A DNA stretch of 5,926 bases from Halomonas sp. (GTDB lineage: Bacteria; Pseudomonadota; Gammaproteobacteria; Pseudomonadales; Halomonadaceae), in NCBI GenBank assembly GCA_003560175.1, contig PWIZ01000087.1, forward strand, positions 1 to 5,926, in the 5' to 3' direction. Each line of letters opens with the position of its first letter. The first letter of the stretch is position 1. Made by a program: the position numbers and the translations under genes. A model generated the notes under the pieces. The model worked only from the letters and a program-made list of their open reading frames with translations, made no database searches and was not told where the DNA came from. This document shows, piece by piece, positions 1-5,750 of the stretch.

Positions 1-80
1 CGGCCGAGCGTCTTGTCCGTGGCGTCGACGACATACCAGTCGCGCTGGACGGACTGCGGCTTCGCAGTGAACGTCTTCAT
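1..80 (-). CDS. rplM: 50S ribosomal protein L13, N-terminal part (cut by window edge)
   Basis: Ribosomal protein L13 is an early-assembling protein of the large ribosomal subunit that binds 23S rRNA. Only the first 26 codons and two bases of the next are present. They begin MKTFTAKP and continue through RDWYVVDAT to KTLG, which is the characteristic L13 amino terminus. The start is the ATG at 80-78, preceded on the minus strand by a GGTGA ribosome binding site about 7 nt upstream. By analogy with other gammaproteobacteria, rpsI (S9) should follow as the second gene of the operon, outside the window. The gene lies downstream of zapE in the same orientation but appears to have its own promoter in the 156-bp gap. 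The identification rests on a short but very distinctive stretch. Confidence 0.95.
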   Translation of the reverse strand, partial: MKTFTAKPQSVQRDWYVVDATDKTLG

Positions 81-116
81 GGAGCTATCACCAGTTCAAG
101 TGTATTGGGTTCAGCC

Positions 117-163
117 GCCGACATTCCGGCATGGAACCATCCCTATTCTTTTTTGGTTGCCAT
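117..163 (-). promoter_or_regulatory. rplM leader: two adjacent stem-loops
   Basis: In the rplM transcript sense, positions 163-155 (ATGGCAACC) can pair with 138-131 (GGTTCCAT). This gives eight base pairs with one bulged C, closing a 16-nt A-rich loop that contains a run of six A. Directly next to it, 130-127 (GCCG) can pair with 120-117 (CGGC) around a 6-nt loop. The E. coli rplM-rpsI operon is known to be repressed by L13 acting on its own leader, so this is a plausible place for such control. The structures are seen by eye. The regulatory role is inferred, and no match to a known L13-leader family could be tested. Confidence 0.35.
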
Positions 164-200
164 CCGTCGAAGGACAGTGACAACGAGGTAGAGCGCGCGA

Positions 201-230
201 ATTCTACATGAAATGCGCTCTTCAGCGCAA
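201..230 (-). promoter_or_regulatory. probable rplM promoter with GC-rich discriminator
   Basis: On the minus strand a -10 box TAGAAT (206-201) lies 18 bp downstream of TTGCGC (230-225), which matches TTGACA only in its first three bases. The bases after the -10 are TCGCGCGC, a GC-rich discriminator of the sort found at ribosomal RNA and ribosomal protein promoters under stringent (ppGpp/DksA) control. A start near position 194 would give a leader of about 115 nt before rplM. The -10 is convincing, while the -35 assignment is weak. Confidence 0.5.
214..229 (-). terminator. short hairpin just after zapE stop (weak terminator candidate)
   Basis: Arms TGCGCT (214-219) and AGCGCA (224-229) are perfectly complementary around a 4-nt loop. 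The hairpin begins 7 nt past the zapE stop codon and, in the zapE sense, is followed only by TTTCATG. Six base pairs and three U are marginal for intrinsic termination. The hairpin also overlaps the -35 and spacer of the rplM promoter, so it may instead be chance or affect that promoter. Confidence 0.25.
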
Positions 231-236
231 TGCTGC

Positions 237-1424
237 TTACGGTTTGTGGGGAAGCGCCAGGTATTCGTGGGACTGCATCTCCTCCAGGCGCGAGAGGGTG
301 CGCCGGAACTCGAACTCGAGACGACCCTCTGCGTAGAGCCGCTCAGCGGGCTCCTCCGCGGACATCAGCAGCTTGACGCCGCGATCGTAGAACTCATCAA
401 CCATGTTGATGAAGCGCCGCGCCTGATCATCCGTCGCTCCGCTCATCCGGGTGACATTCGAGACCAGTACGGTATGGAATTCCCTGGCCAGCTCGATGTA
501 GTCGTTCTGGCTGCGAGGGCCGTCGCACAGTTCGCGGAACTCGAACCACACCACGTCGTCGTGCAGCCGCCGGGCATGCAGCACCCGGTGGTTGATCTCG
601 ATGGGAGCCGCCGCCTCGCCCTCGTGACCGGCGATCTCGCGGAAACTGCGCGCCAGCTCGCTCTCGGCGGCATCATCCAGCGGCGCATGAAAGATCTCGG
701 CGCGTTCCAGGGCGCGTAATCGGTAGTCGATACCTGAATCGACGTTGACCACTTCGCAGTGACGCTTGAGCAGTTCGATGGCCGGCAAGAAGCGAGTCCG
801 CTGCAGGCCATCCTTGTAGAGTTCACCCGGTACGATATTGGAGGTGGCCACCAGCACCACGCCGTGCTCGAACAGTGCCTCGAGCAGGTTTGCCAGGATC
901 ATGGCGTCGGTGATGTCCTTGACGAAGAACTCATCGAAACAGATCACCCGAGCCTCGGCGGCGAACTTGGTGGCGATCAGCTTTAGGGGGTTCTTCTCGC
1001 CTTTGTAGTGAGTCAGCTCATTGTGCACCCGCTGCATGAAGCGGTGGAAGTGGGTACGCATCTTCTCCGGGAAGGGCAGTGACTCATAGAAGGCATCCAT
1101 CAGATAGGTCTTTCCGCGCCCCACTCCGCCCCAGAAGTAGAGTCCCGTGACCTCGGGAAGCACCGGTTCGCGGACCGATACCTGGCCACTACGCTTGCCG
1201 AACAGGCCGGCCACCCGTGAGGCGATCTTCCCCTGGGGAGGCACGGCCCGAGGCCGGGTGCGTGGCGCGGCCATCAGGTCGTCGTAGAGCCGCTGCAGGT
1301 GGGCGACTGCCTGCTCCTGGGCGGGGTCGTACTGGAAGTCCTCCCGCTTCAGGTCGGCACGGTAGCGCTCGGTGGGCGACAGGCGAGCGTCTCGGGACTC
1401 GGATGGGGTCGGCGTGGCACTCAT
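237..1424 (-). CDS. zapE: cell division protein ZapE (AFG1-like ATPase)
   Basis: The 395-residue protein belongs to the AFG1/ZapE family of P-loop ATPases. In E. coli, ZapE associates with the Z-ring, affects FtsZ bundling in the presence of ATP, and matters under stress and in cell elongation. The Walker A motif is at residues 99-106 (GGVGRGKT), Walker B at about 160-165 (VICFDE), and a sensor-1-like LVATSN at 191-196. The family signature RTRFLPAIELL follows at about 209-219, and REFHTVLVSNV lies in the carboxy-terminal half. The length is slightly above the family norm because of an extra tail of about 15 residues before SPTERYRADL, where many homologues begin. The ATG at 1424 is the only sensible start, but its Shine-Dalgarno is poor. 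Gene order zapE-rplM downstream and divergent zapG upstream matches the E. coli neighbourhood. No damaged motif is visible. Confidence 0.95.
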   Translation of the reverse strand: MSATPTPSESRDARLSPTERYRADLKREDFQYDPAQEQAVAHLQRLYDDLMAAPRTRPRAVPPQGKIASRVAGLFGKRSGQVSVREPVLPEVTGLYFWGGVGRGKTYLMDAFYESLPFPEKMRTHFHRFMQRVHNELTHYKGEKNPLKLIATKFAAEARVICFDEFFVKDITDAMILANLLEALFEHGVVLVATSNIVPGELYKDGLQRTRFLPAIELLKRHCEVVNVDSGIDYRLRALERAEIFHAPLDDAAESELARSFREIAGHEGEAAAPIEINHRVLHARRLHDDVVWFEFRELCDGPRSQNDYIELAREFHTVLVSNVTRMSGATDDQARRFINMVDEFYDRGVKLLMSAEEPAERLYAEGRLEFEFRRTLSRLEEMQSHEYLALPHKP

Positions 1425-1456
1425 GCGGATAACGGACCGTCTCGGCTAGGAATGGC

Positions 1457-1471
1457 TGCGTATTATACGCA
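1457..1471 (-). promoter_or_regulatory. zapE -10 region inside a 15-bp palindrome
   Basis: On the minus strand a consensus TATAAT occupies 1467-1462, about 38 bp before the zapE start codon, which would give a leader of roughly 30 nt. The box sits in a perfect palindrome, TGCGTAT (1457-1463), centre T, ATACGCA (1465-1471). The plus strand therefore also carries a near-consensus TATTAT (1461-1466). No good -35 is seen at the usual distance on the minus strand. The promoter assignment for zapE is likely, while operator function or bidirectional activity is a guess. Confidence 0.5.
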
Positions 1472-1517
1472 TAGAGGCGCCGCCACGCACCGCCAGGCGC
1501 ACAAGCGAGCCGGCGCG

Positions 1518-1548
1518 TTGACCCGCTGCCGCGGCTCGGCCCTATAAT
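1518..1548 (+). promoter_or_regulatory. probable zapG (yhcB) promoter
   Basis: TTGACC (1518-1523, five of six consensus bases) is followed after 19 bp by a perfect TATAAT (1543-1548). The spacer is longer than the optimal 17 bp, but the boxes are strong. Transcription would begin around 1555, leaving about 50 nt of leader before the GTG start, with a perfect hairpin close to the RNA 5' end. Confidence 0.6.
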
Positions 1549-1560
1549 GGGCGCCATGAA

Positions 1561-1584
1561 TGGGCCCGCAACGAGGCGGGCCCA
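1561..1584 (+). repeat. perfect inverted repeat (hairpin) in the zapG leader
   Basis: TGGGCCCGC (1561-1569) and GCGGGCCCA (1576-1584) are exact reverse complements separated by 6 nt, giving a very stable 9-bp stem. It starts only a few nucleotides after the predicted transcription start and ends 11 nt before the Shine-Dalgarno. No U-run follows, so it does not look like a terminator. A role in protecting the 5' end or tuning translation is possible. If the upstream ATG at 1560 were the true start, this hairpin would be coding, which is unlikely. Confidence 0.55.
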
Positions 1585-1595
1585 CCCAACGCCGC

Positions 1596-1602
1596 AGGGA
1601 GA
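1596..1602 (+). promoter_or_regulatory. zapG ribosome binding site that decides the start
   Basis: AGGGAGA lies 5-6 nt before the GTG at 1608. No comparable purine-rich site precedes the in-frame ATG at 1560. The GTG start also places the membrane segment at the very amino terminus, as in the family. Confidence 0.7.
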
Positions 1603-1607
1603 CAGAC

Positions 1608-2051
1608 GTGGACGCAAGCAAGATCAACTGGATTCTGGCCATCGCCTGCCTGCTCGCCGGCATCGGGCTGGGCGCGCTGGGCTACCACCTGCTCAACTCC
1701 AGCGCCGCCAGCCTGCAGAAGCTGCGCCAGCGCCTGGCCGAGCGCGATCGAGAGCTGGCGGCCCTGCGCGAGGGCATGGACGACCACCTGAACGAAGTTT
1801 CCCGCCTGGTGGCCGCCCTCCAGCGCAACGGCGAGGCACTGGCACAGCGCCTGGCGCAGGACGCCAGCCGCCTGGGCGGCAAGGAGAGCGCCCTCGCCGG
1901 CCTGGAGACTACCTCCCCACCCACGACGCCGGACGGCGAGGAGCCGGCGATGCCCCGGGACTATGCCGACGGCACCGGCGGGACGCTTTCCGAGGATTTC
2001 GGCCTCAAGGATGACGAGGATGCCAAGGCGCCACAGCCGCCCCGCTACTGA
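1608..2051 (+). CDS. zapG: ZapG/YhcB family membrane-anchored coiled-coil protein (DUF1043)
   Basis: From the GTG at 1608 the product is 147 residues. Residues of about 6-29 (INWILAIACLLAGIGLGALG and onward) form one hydrophobic, glycine-rich membrane segment. It is followed from about 33 to 90 by a charged region with heptad character (LRQRLAERDRELAALRE), predicted as a coiled coil. Near the end, MPRDYADG at 115-122 matches the conserved MPRDYSEG block of E. coli YhcB, which is the best diagnostic feature. The tail is acidic and proline-rich. In E. coli, YhcB (renamed ZapG) is an inner-membrane protein linked to the division and elongation machinery and envelope integrity. The gene is divergent from zapE, as in E. 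coli. An ATG-initiated form from 1560 would add 16 arginine-rich residues encoded by the leader hairpin, and I consider it wrong. Confidence 0.9.
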   Translation: MDASKINWILAIACLLAGIGLGALGYHLLNSSAASLQKLRQRLAERDRELAALREGMDDHLNEVSRLVAALQRNGEALAQRLAQDASRLGGKESALAGLETTSPPTTPDGEEPAMPRDYADGTGGTLSEDFGLKDDEDAKAPQPPRY

Positions 2052-2099
2052 CTCCGCCACGGGACCCTAGCCGAGCTCTCGATGACGCTCCGCCCCCCC

Positions 2100-2861
2100 T
2101 CAGGCCGGGTTGTCGATATCCACAAAGCGGTGCTCGACGCCGAATTCGCCAGCCAGCCACTCGCCCAGCGCCTGGACCCCGTAGCGTTCGGTGGCATGAT
2201 GGCCCGCCGCCAGGTAGTGGATGCCCAGCTCTCGAGCCAGATGGGTGGTGCGCTAGGAGATCTCCCCGGAGATGAAGGCGTCGGCGCCGGCCTCCCAGGC
2301 CGCAGTGATCATGTCCTGGGCGCCGCCGGTGCACCAGGCCACCCGGCGGATACCGCCCTTGCCCGGCGCCTCCACCAGCAACGGCTCGCGCCCCAGCCGC
2401 TCGCCGACGTGAGCCGCCAGCCCGCGAGCATCCAGCCTCGACGGCGGCGCCCCCAACCACAGCAGCCCCTCGCCGAGCTCGCCGTCGGCGCAGCCCTGGA
2501 ACTGGAAATCCAGCCGGCGGCCGAGCTCGGCGTTGTTGCCCAGTGTCGCGTGGGCGTCCAGCGGAAGATGGTAGGCCAGCAGGCTGATGTCATGGGTCAG
2601 CAGCGTCCGGATGCGGCGACGCTTCATGCCGGTAATGGCCACCGGCTCGTTCTTCCAGAAGTAGCCGTGGTGGACCAGAACCAGATCCGCCTCCCAGGCC
2701 ACCGCTTCATCGAGCAACGCCTGACAGGCGGTGACGCCGCTCAGCACCCGACCCACGCTCTCGCGCCCCTCGACCTGAAGGCCGTTGACGGTATAGTCCT
2801 TGAAACGCTCCGCCAACAGCTCCCGGTCACAGGCGGCCACCAGGTCATCGCGATTCATCAT
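2100..2861 (-). pseudogene. NIF3/YbgI-family metal-binding protein gene interrupted by an in-frame amber codon
   Basis: The NIF3 family (E. coli YbgI) forms ring-shaped oligomers with a two-metal centre. It is often annotated as a GTP cyclohydrolase I type 2 homologue, but its function is not settled. Reading from the ATG at 2861 (AGGGAG six nt upstream; the ATG at 2858 is equally possible), 202 codons follow the family closely. DYTVNGLQVEG is at about 22-32, metal ligands HH at 64-65 (VHHGYFWK), D at 102 (LPLDAH), then RVAWCTGG and AFISGEIS. Codon 203 is TAG (2255-2253), where homologues have Glu in GEVSEQT. After it the same frame continues for 50 residues ([10 protein letters not shown]..., GHHATE, ending in VDIDNPA) to TGA at 2102-2100. 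The last two ligands, H221 and E225, lie beyond the TAG. The truncated product should therefore be non-functional unless the codon is read through or is a sequencing error. Full length would be 253 residues, as expected for the family. Confidence 0.9.
2253..2255 (-). other. premature amber stop (TAG) inside the NIF3-family gene
   Basis: The TAG replaces a codon that encodes Glu in E. coli YbgI (GEVS-E-QT), so a single G-to-T change from GAG would explain it. CAG to TAG is the alternative. The frame, the protein motifs and the normal stop downstream are all intact, so there is no accompanying indel or decay. Confidence 0.9.
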
Positions 2862-2867
2862 GGGGAG

Positions 2868-2873
2868 CTCCCT
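2868..2873 (-). promoter_or_regulatory. ribosome binding site of the NIF3-family gene
   Basis: AGGGAG on the minus strand lies 6 nt before the ATG at 2861 and 9 nt before the ATG at 2858. It argues against the upstream in-frame TTG at 2891. The site is within a 10-bp palindrome, GGGAGCTCCC, which may be chance. Confidence 0.55.
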
Positions 2874-2891
2874 ACGTCCATTGGGTGACAA

Positions 2892-2914
2892 TGTTACAAT
2901 TCACTCATTGTACC
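2892..2914. promoter_or_regulatory. promoter/dyad element between the NIF3-family gene and degS
   Basis: On the plus strand TGTTACAAT (2892-2900) is an extended -10 element (TG, one base, then TACAAT with five of six consensus bases). Transcription toward degS would start near 2907. On the minus strand a second TACAAT (2912-2907) points toward the NIF3-family gene. Together they form a dyad, GTTACAAT (2893-2900), N6, ATTGTACC (2907-2914), with one mismatch in eight. Neither direction has a good -35. These are probably overlapping divergent promoters, though a repressor or activator binding site is also possible. Confidence 0.45.
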
Positions 2915-2978
2915 GACGGGGCCATTCCCATGCACCGCCCTCCCCCGCGATCGCCCGCCACTAAGGACGCCTCCCCGC

Positions 2979-4238
2979 ATGCTACGCCTTATGCGCACTC
3001 TCACGCCCTACCTGCTGCCGACCATCATCGGTGTGCTGCTGGCCGTGGTGCTGCTCAACGCCTTTCCCCAGCTCACCGGCCGCCAGGCCGACCCCGCGCC
3101 GACGCCCCGGCTCTCCCTGGAGCCCCCCGGCGCCCAGGCGCCGCTGAGCGTCTCGCCACGCGTCGAGGCCCCGCAAGATACCGAGCCGCGCCCCGCCCCG
3201 GAACTTATCCAAGCCACGCCGCTCTCCCGCCAGCAGGGTCCGGTGAGCTATGCGGAGGCGGTGGAGCGCGCGGCCCCCGCGGTAGTCAACATCTACTCCT
3301 CCCGGGTCGTGGAGCACGACCAGCACCCGCTGATGTCCGACCCCTTCTTTCGTCAGTTCTTCGGTGATGACGTGCCGGCTCGCCAGCGCATGCTCTCGAG
3401 CCTGGGCTCCGGCGTCATTGTCAGCGGTGACGGCTATGTGTTGACCAACCACCACGTCATCGGCGGTGCCGACCAGATTCAGGTGGCCCTGCGCGACGGC
3501 CGCGAGACCCTGGCCGAGGTGATCGGCACCGACCCGGAGAGCGATCTAGCCGTGCTACGCATCGACCTCGACGAGCTGCCGGTAATCGAGCTGGCCGACT
3601 CCACCGAGGTGGCCATCGGCGATGTATCGCTGGCCATCGGCAACCCCTTCGGTGTAGGTCAGACCGTCACCATGGGCATAATCAGCGCCACCGGCCGCAG
3701 CCATCTGGGGCTCAATGCCTACGAAGACTTCATCCAGACCGATGCCGCCATCAACCCGGGCAACTCCGGTGGCGCCCTGGTCAACGCCGAGGGGGCGCTG
3801 GTGGGTATCAATACCGCCATCTTCTCGCGCTCCGGGGGCTCCCAGGGCATCGGCTTCGCCATTCCCGTCAATCTGGCCGCCAACATCCTCGAGGAGCTGG
3901 TCACCCAGGGCCGAGTGATTCGCGGCTGGCTGGGCGTCGAAGCCCAAGAGCTCAACCCGGAGCTGGCCGCCTCCTTCGGCCTGCAGGCGCCTCGCGGCGT
4001 GGTGATCGCCGGGGTGGTGCCGGGCGGGCCCGCCGACCAGGCCGGTCTGCAGCCTGGCGATGTACTGCTGGCCATCGACAATCGGCCGATTCTCGATGCG
4101 CGGGTGACCATGGCCGATATCGCCGCCGTGGCACCCGGCGAATCGCTGCCGCTCACCGTGGTGCGCGGCGGAGAGACCCTGCAGGTCACCCTGGAGGTGG
4201 GCGAGCGCCCCCCACCGGAGCTGCGTCTGCCGGAGTAG
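2979..4238 (+). CDS. degS: DegS/AlgW-type periplasmic serine endoprotease (site-1 protease of the sigma-E pathway)
   Basis: The protein has 419 residues. A membrane anchor lies at about 11-29 (YLLPTIIGVLLAVVLLNAF), followed by a proline-rich linker to about residue 85 and a trypsin-like HtrA domain. The catalytic triad is visible as H159 (TNHHVI), D189 (SDLAVLRI) and S263 (NPGNSGGAL). A single PDZ domain spans about 316-406 (WLGVEAQEL; GPADQAGLQPGDVLLAID). One PDZ plus an uncleaved-looking anchor indicates DegS/AlgW rather than DegP/MucD, which have two PDZ domains. DegS/AlgW senses misfolded outer-membrane protein tails through its PDZ and cuts the anti-sigma factor RseA/MucA, releasing sigma-E/AlgU. 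The protein is longer than E. coli DegS (355) because of the linker. The start at 2979 has AAGGA 11 nt upstream, a somewhat long spacing, and the ATG at 2991 has none. Its position next to hisD fits Pseudomonas algW. Confidence 0.93.
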   Translation: MLRLMRTLTPYLLPTIIGVLLAVVLLNAFPQLTGRQADPAPTPRLSLEPPGAQAPLSVSPRVEAPQDTEPRPAPELIQATPLSRQQGPVSYAEAVERAAPAVVNIYSSRVVEHDQHPLMSDPFFRQFFGDDVPARQRMLSSLGSGVIVSGDGYVLTNHHVIGGADQIQVALRDGRETLAEVIGTDPESDLAVLRIDLDELPVIELADSTEVAIGDVSLAIGNPFGVGQTVTMGIISATGRSHLGLNAYEDFIQTDAAINPGNSGGALVNAEGALVGINTAIFSRSGGSQGIGFAIPVNLAANILEELVTQGRVIRGWLGVEAQELNPELAASFGLQAPRGVVIAGVVPGGPADQAGLQPGDVLLAIDNRPILDARVTMADIAAVAPGESLPLTVVRGGETLQVTLEVGERPPPELRLPE

Positions 4239-4245
4239 GCGACCC

Positions 4246-4266
4246 GGCACCCGGATACCGGGCGCC
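4246..4266 (+). repeat. hairpin directly after the degS stop
   Basis: Positions 4246-4254 can pair with 4258-4266 (GGCACCCGG with CCGGGCGCC) around a 3-nt ATA loop, with one A-C mismatch. It starts 7 nt after the stop codon. There is no U-run, so it is more likely a 3'-end stabilising structure than a terminator. Confidence 0.4.
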
Positions 4267-4304
4267 ATCGTCCAGGGCCACAATGCACGGGGCCGAAACC
4301 CGAT

Positions 4305-4330
4305 GGGCCCCGCCGGAGCGGGGCCCTTTA
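4305..4330 (+). terminator. intrinsic terminator of degS
   Basis: GGGCCCCGC (4305-4313) and GCGGGGCCC (4318-4326) form a perfect 9-bp GC stem closed by a CGGA loop, followed by TTTACGTT. It is the strongest terminator in the window and lies 66 nt after the degS stop. In the hisD direction the stem is followed by ATCGGGTTT, a poorer run, so it may end hisD transcripts less efficiently. Confidence 0.8.
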
Positions 4331-4368
4331 CGTTCCTGCGGGTCAATCCGTACGGCGGGAGTGCGGAC

Positions 4369-5688
4369 TCACTCCTTGATGCGATACTCGGCGCTGCGCG
4401 CATGAGCGGTCAGGGATTCGCCGCGGGCCAATACCGACGCCACCTTGCCCAGCGCCGAGGCCCCCTCGGCGGTGCAGTGGATGATCGAGGAGCGCTTCTG
4501 GAAATCGTAGACGCCCAGCGGCGAGGAGAAACGCGCGGTGCCCGAAGTGGGCAACACATGGTTGGGGCCGGCACAGTAGTCGCCCAGCGCCTCGGCGGTG
4601 AAGCGGCCCATGAAGATGGCCCCGGCGTGGCGAATCTCCGGCAGCCACCCCTCCGGGTTGTCCACCGAAAGCTCAAGGTGCTCGGGAGCGATCCGATTGA
4701 TCAGCGTCATCGCCTCGTCGCGGTCGCGGCAGTGAATCAGCGCGCCGCGGCGCGCCAGTGACTCGCGGGCGATCTCCTCGCGGGAAAGCGTTGGCAGCAA
4801 CCGATCGATGGCGGCCTCGACGGCCACCAGATGCTCGGCGTCCCAGCTCACTAGGATGGCCTGGGCGTCCTCGTCGTGCTCGGCCTGGGAGAAGAGATCC
4901 ATGGCCAGCCAGTCGGGGTCGGTACCACCGTCGGAGACCACCAGGATCTCCGAGGGACCCGCGATCATGTCGATGCCCACCTGGCCGAAGACCGCGCGCT
5001 TGGCGGTGGCCACATAGATATTGCCGGGGCCGACGACCTTGTCCACCCGCGGCACCGTCTCGGTGCCATAGGCCAGTGCCGCTACCGCCTGGGCGCCACC
5101 CAGGGTGAACACACGATCGACACCGGCCAGGTGGGCCGCAGCCAGCACCAGTTCATTGAGTACGCCATCCGGCGTCGGCACCACCATGATGATCTCGCGC
5201 ACCCCGGCCACGTGGGCGGGGATGGCGTTCATCAGCACCGAAGAGGGGTAGGCGGCCTTGCCCCCGGGTACATAGATACCGGCGCGGTCCAGCGGCATCA
5301 CCTGCTGACCCAGCACGGTGCCGTCGGCCTCGGTGTAGTGCCAGGACTCGGGCTTCTGGCGCTCGTGATAGAGGCGAATGCGTTCGGCCGCCTGGGCCAG
5401 CGCGTCGCGCTGCTCCCCGGGCAGGCCATCGTAGGCCTGGCGCAGGCGCTCGGCGGAGAGGGTCAGCTCGGCCATGCTGGTGACCGAGAGGCGATCGAAG
5501 CGATTGCTGGTCTCCACCAGGGCATCATCGCCACGGCTCTTTACCGCCGCGATGATCTCGTCGACGCGATGCTGCACCGCGTCGTCGGAGACGCCCTCCC
5601 AGGCCAGCAGGGTCGACAGGCGGTCTTCGAAACTCGCATCGGCGGTGGAGAGCCGGGCGATGCCGGAGGGGGCAGTTATCTCGGTCAT
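4369..5688 (-). CDS. hisD: histidinol dehydrogenase
   Basis: HisD is a cytosolic zinc enzyme that oxidises L-histidinol to L-histidine in two NAD-dependent steps, the last reactions of histidine synthesis. From the ATG at 5688 the protein is 439 residues, the usual family length. The zinc ligands are in place: Q268 and H271 (SQAEHDE), D370 ([12 protein letters not shown]) and H429 (LTAHARS). The catalytic pair E336-H337 (IAPEHLEL) is also present. Other conserved blocks are [16 protein letters not shown] (139-154), [14 protein letters not shown] (197-210), [11 protein letters not shown] (220-230) and IAGPSEILV (242-250). The ATG at 5688 has GGAAG about 6 nt upstream. An in-frame GTG at 5703 has no Shine-Dalgarno and would add only five residues. 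The gene follows hisG on the same strand. No hisC lies downstream, where degS converges instead. Confidence 0.97.
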   Translation of the reverse strand: MTEITAPSGIARLSTADASFEDRLSTLLAWEGVSDDAVQHRVDEIIAAVKSRGDDALVETSNRFDRLSVTSMAELTLSAERLRQAYDGLPGEQRDALAQAAERIRLYHERQKPESWHYTEADGTVLGQQVMPLDRAGIYVPGGKAAYPSSVLMNAIPAHVAGVREIIMVVPTPDGVLNELVLAAAHLAGVDRVFTLGGAQAVAALAYGTETVPRVDKVVGPGNIYVATAKRAVFGQVGIDMIAGPSEILVVSDGGTDPDWLAMDLFSQAEHDEDAQAILVSWDAEHLVAVEAAIDRLLPTLSREEIARESLARRGALIHCRDRDEAMTLINRIAPEHLELSVDNPEGWLPEIRHAGAIFMGRFTAEALGDYCAGPNHVLPTSGTARFSSPLGVYDFQKRSSIIHCTAEGASALGKVASVLARGESLTAHARSAEYRIKE

Positions 5689-5721
5689 GGCAGCTTCCGT
5701 CACGGATCGGATGAATCAGAC

Positions 5722-5750
5722 ATTGTTCGGCGCCAGGCCGCTCTAGGCAA
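5722..5750 (-). promoter_or_regulatory. weak promoter-like sequence upstream of hisD
   Basis: On the minus strand TTGCCT (5750-5745) and AACAAT (5727-5722) are 17 bp apart, each matching four of six consensus bases. They lie in the 131-bp hisG-hisD gap. No strong terminator is seen in this gap, so hisD is probably cotranscribed with hisG, and this promoter, if real, would be secondary. Confidence 0.2.

Noticed and set aside
2052..2099. Terminator between convergent zapG and the NIF3-family gene
   Set aside because: Only short, weak inverted repeats and a C7 run are present. No stem followed by a T-run is visible in either direction.
2082..2888. Plus-strand open frame of 268 codons opposite the NIF3-family gene
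   Set aside because: The minus strand clearly encodes the NIF3 family on both sides of the amber codon, and this frame is its antisense shadow.
2253..2891. A short but complete 212-residue NIF3-like protein starting at TTG 2891
   Set aside because: The Shine-Dalgarno points to 2861 or 2858, and family sequence continues in frame beyond the stop, so the short frame is a truncation rather than a natural variant.
2885..3367. Plus-strand frame overlapping the start of degS, possible leader peptide or upstream gene
   Set aside because: It overlaps the degS coding region in another frame, is dominated by Pro, Arg, Ala and His, and has no convincing ribosome binding site.
2979..4238. Assignment as DegP/MucD
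   Set aside because: There is one PDZ domain and an N-terminal membrane anchor followed by a linker, not a cleavable signal with two PDZ domains.
3555..4403. Minus-strand open frame of 282 codons opposite degS
   Set aside because: It lies across the HtrA and PDZ coding region and the terminator, and has composition typical of an antisense frame with no motifs.
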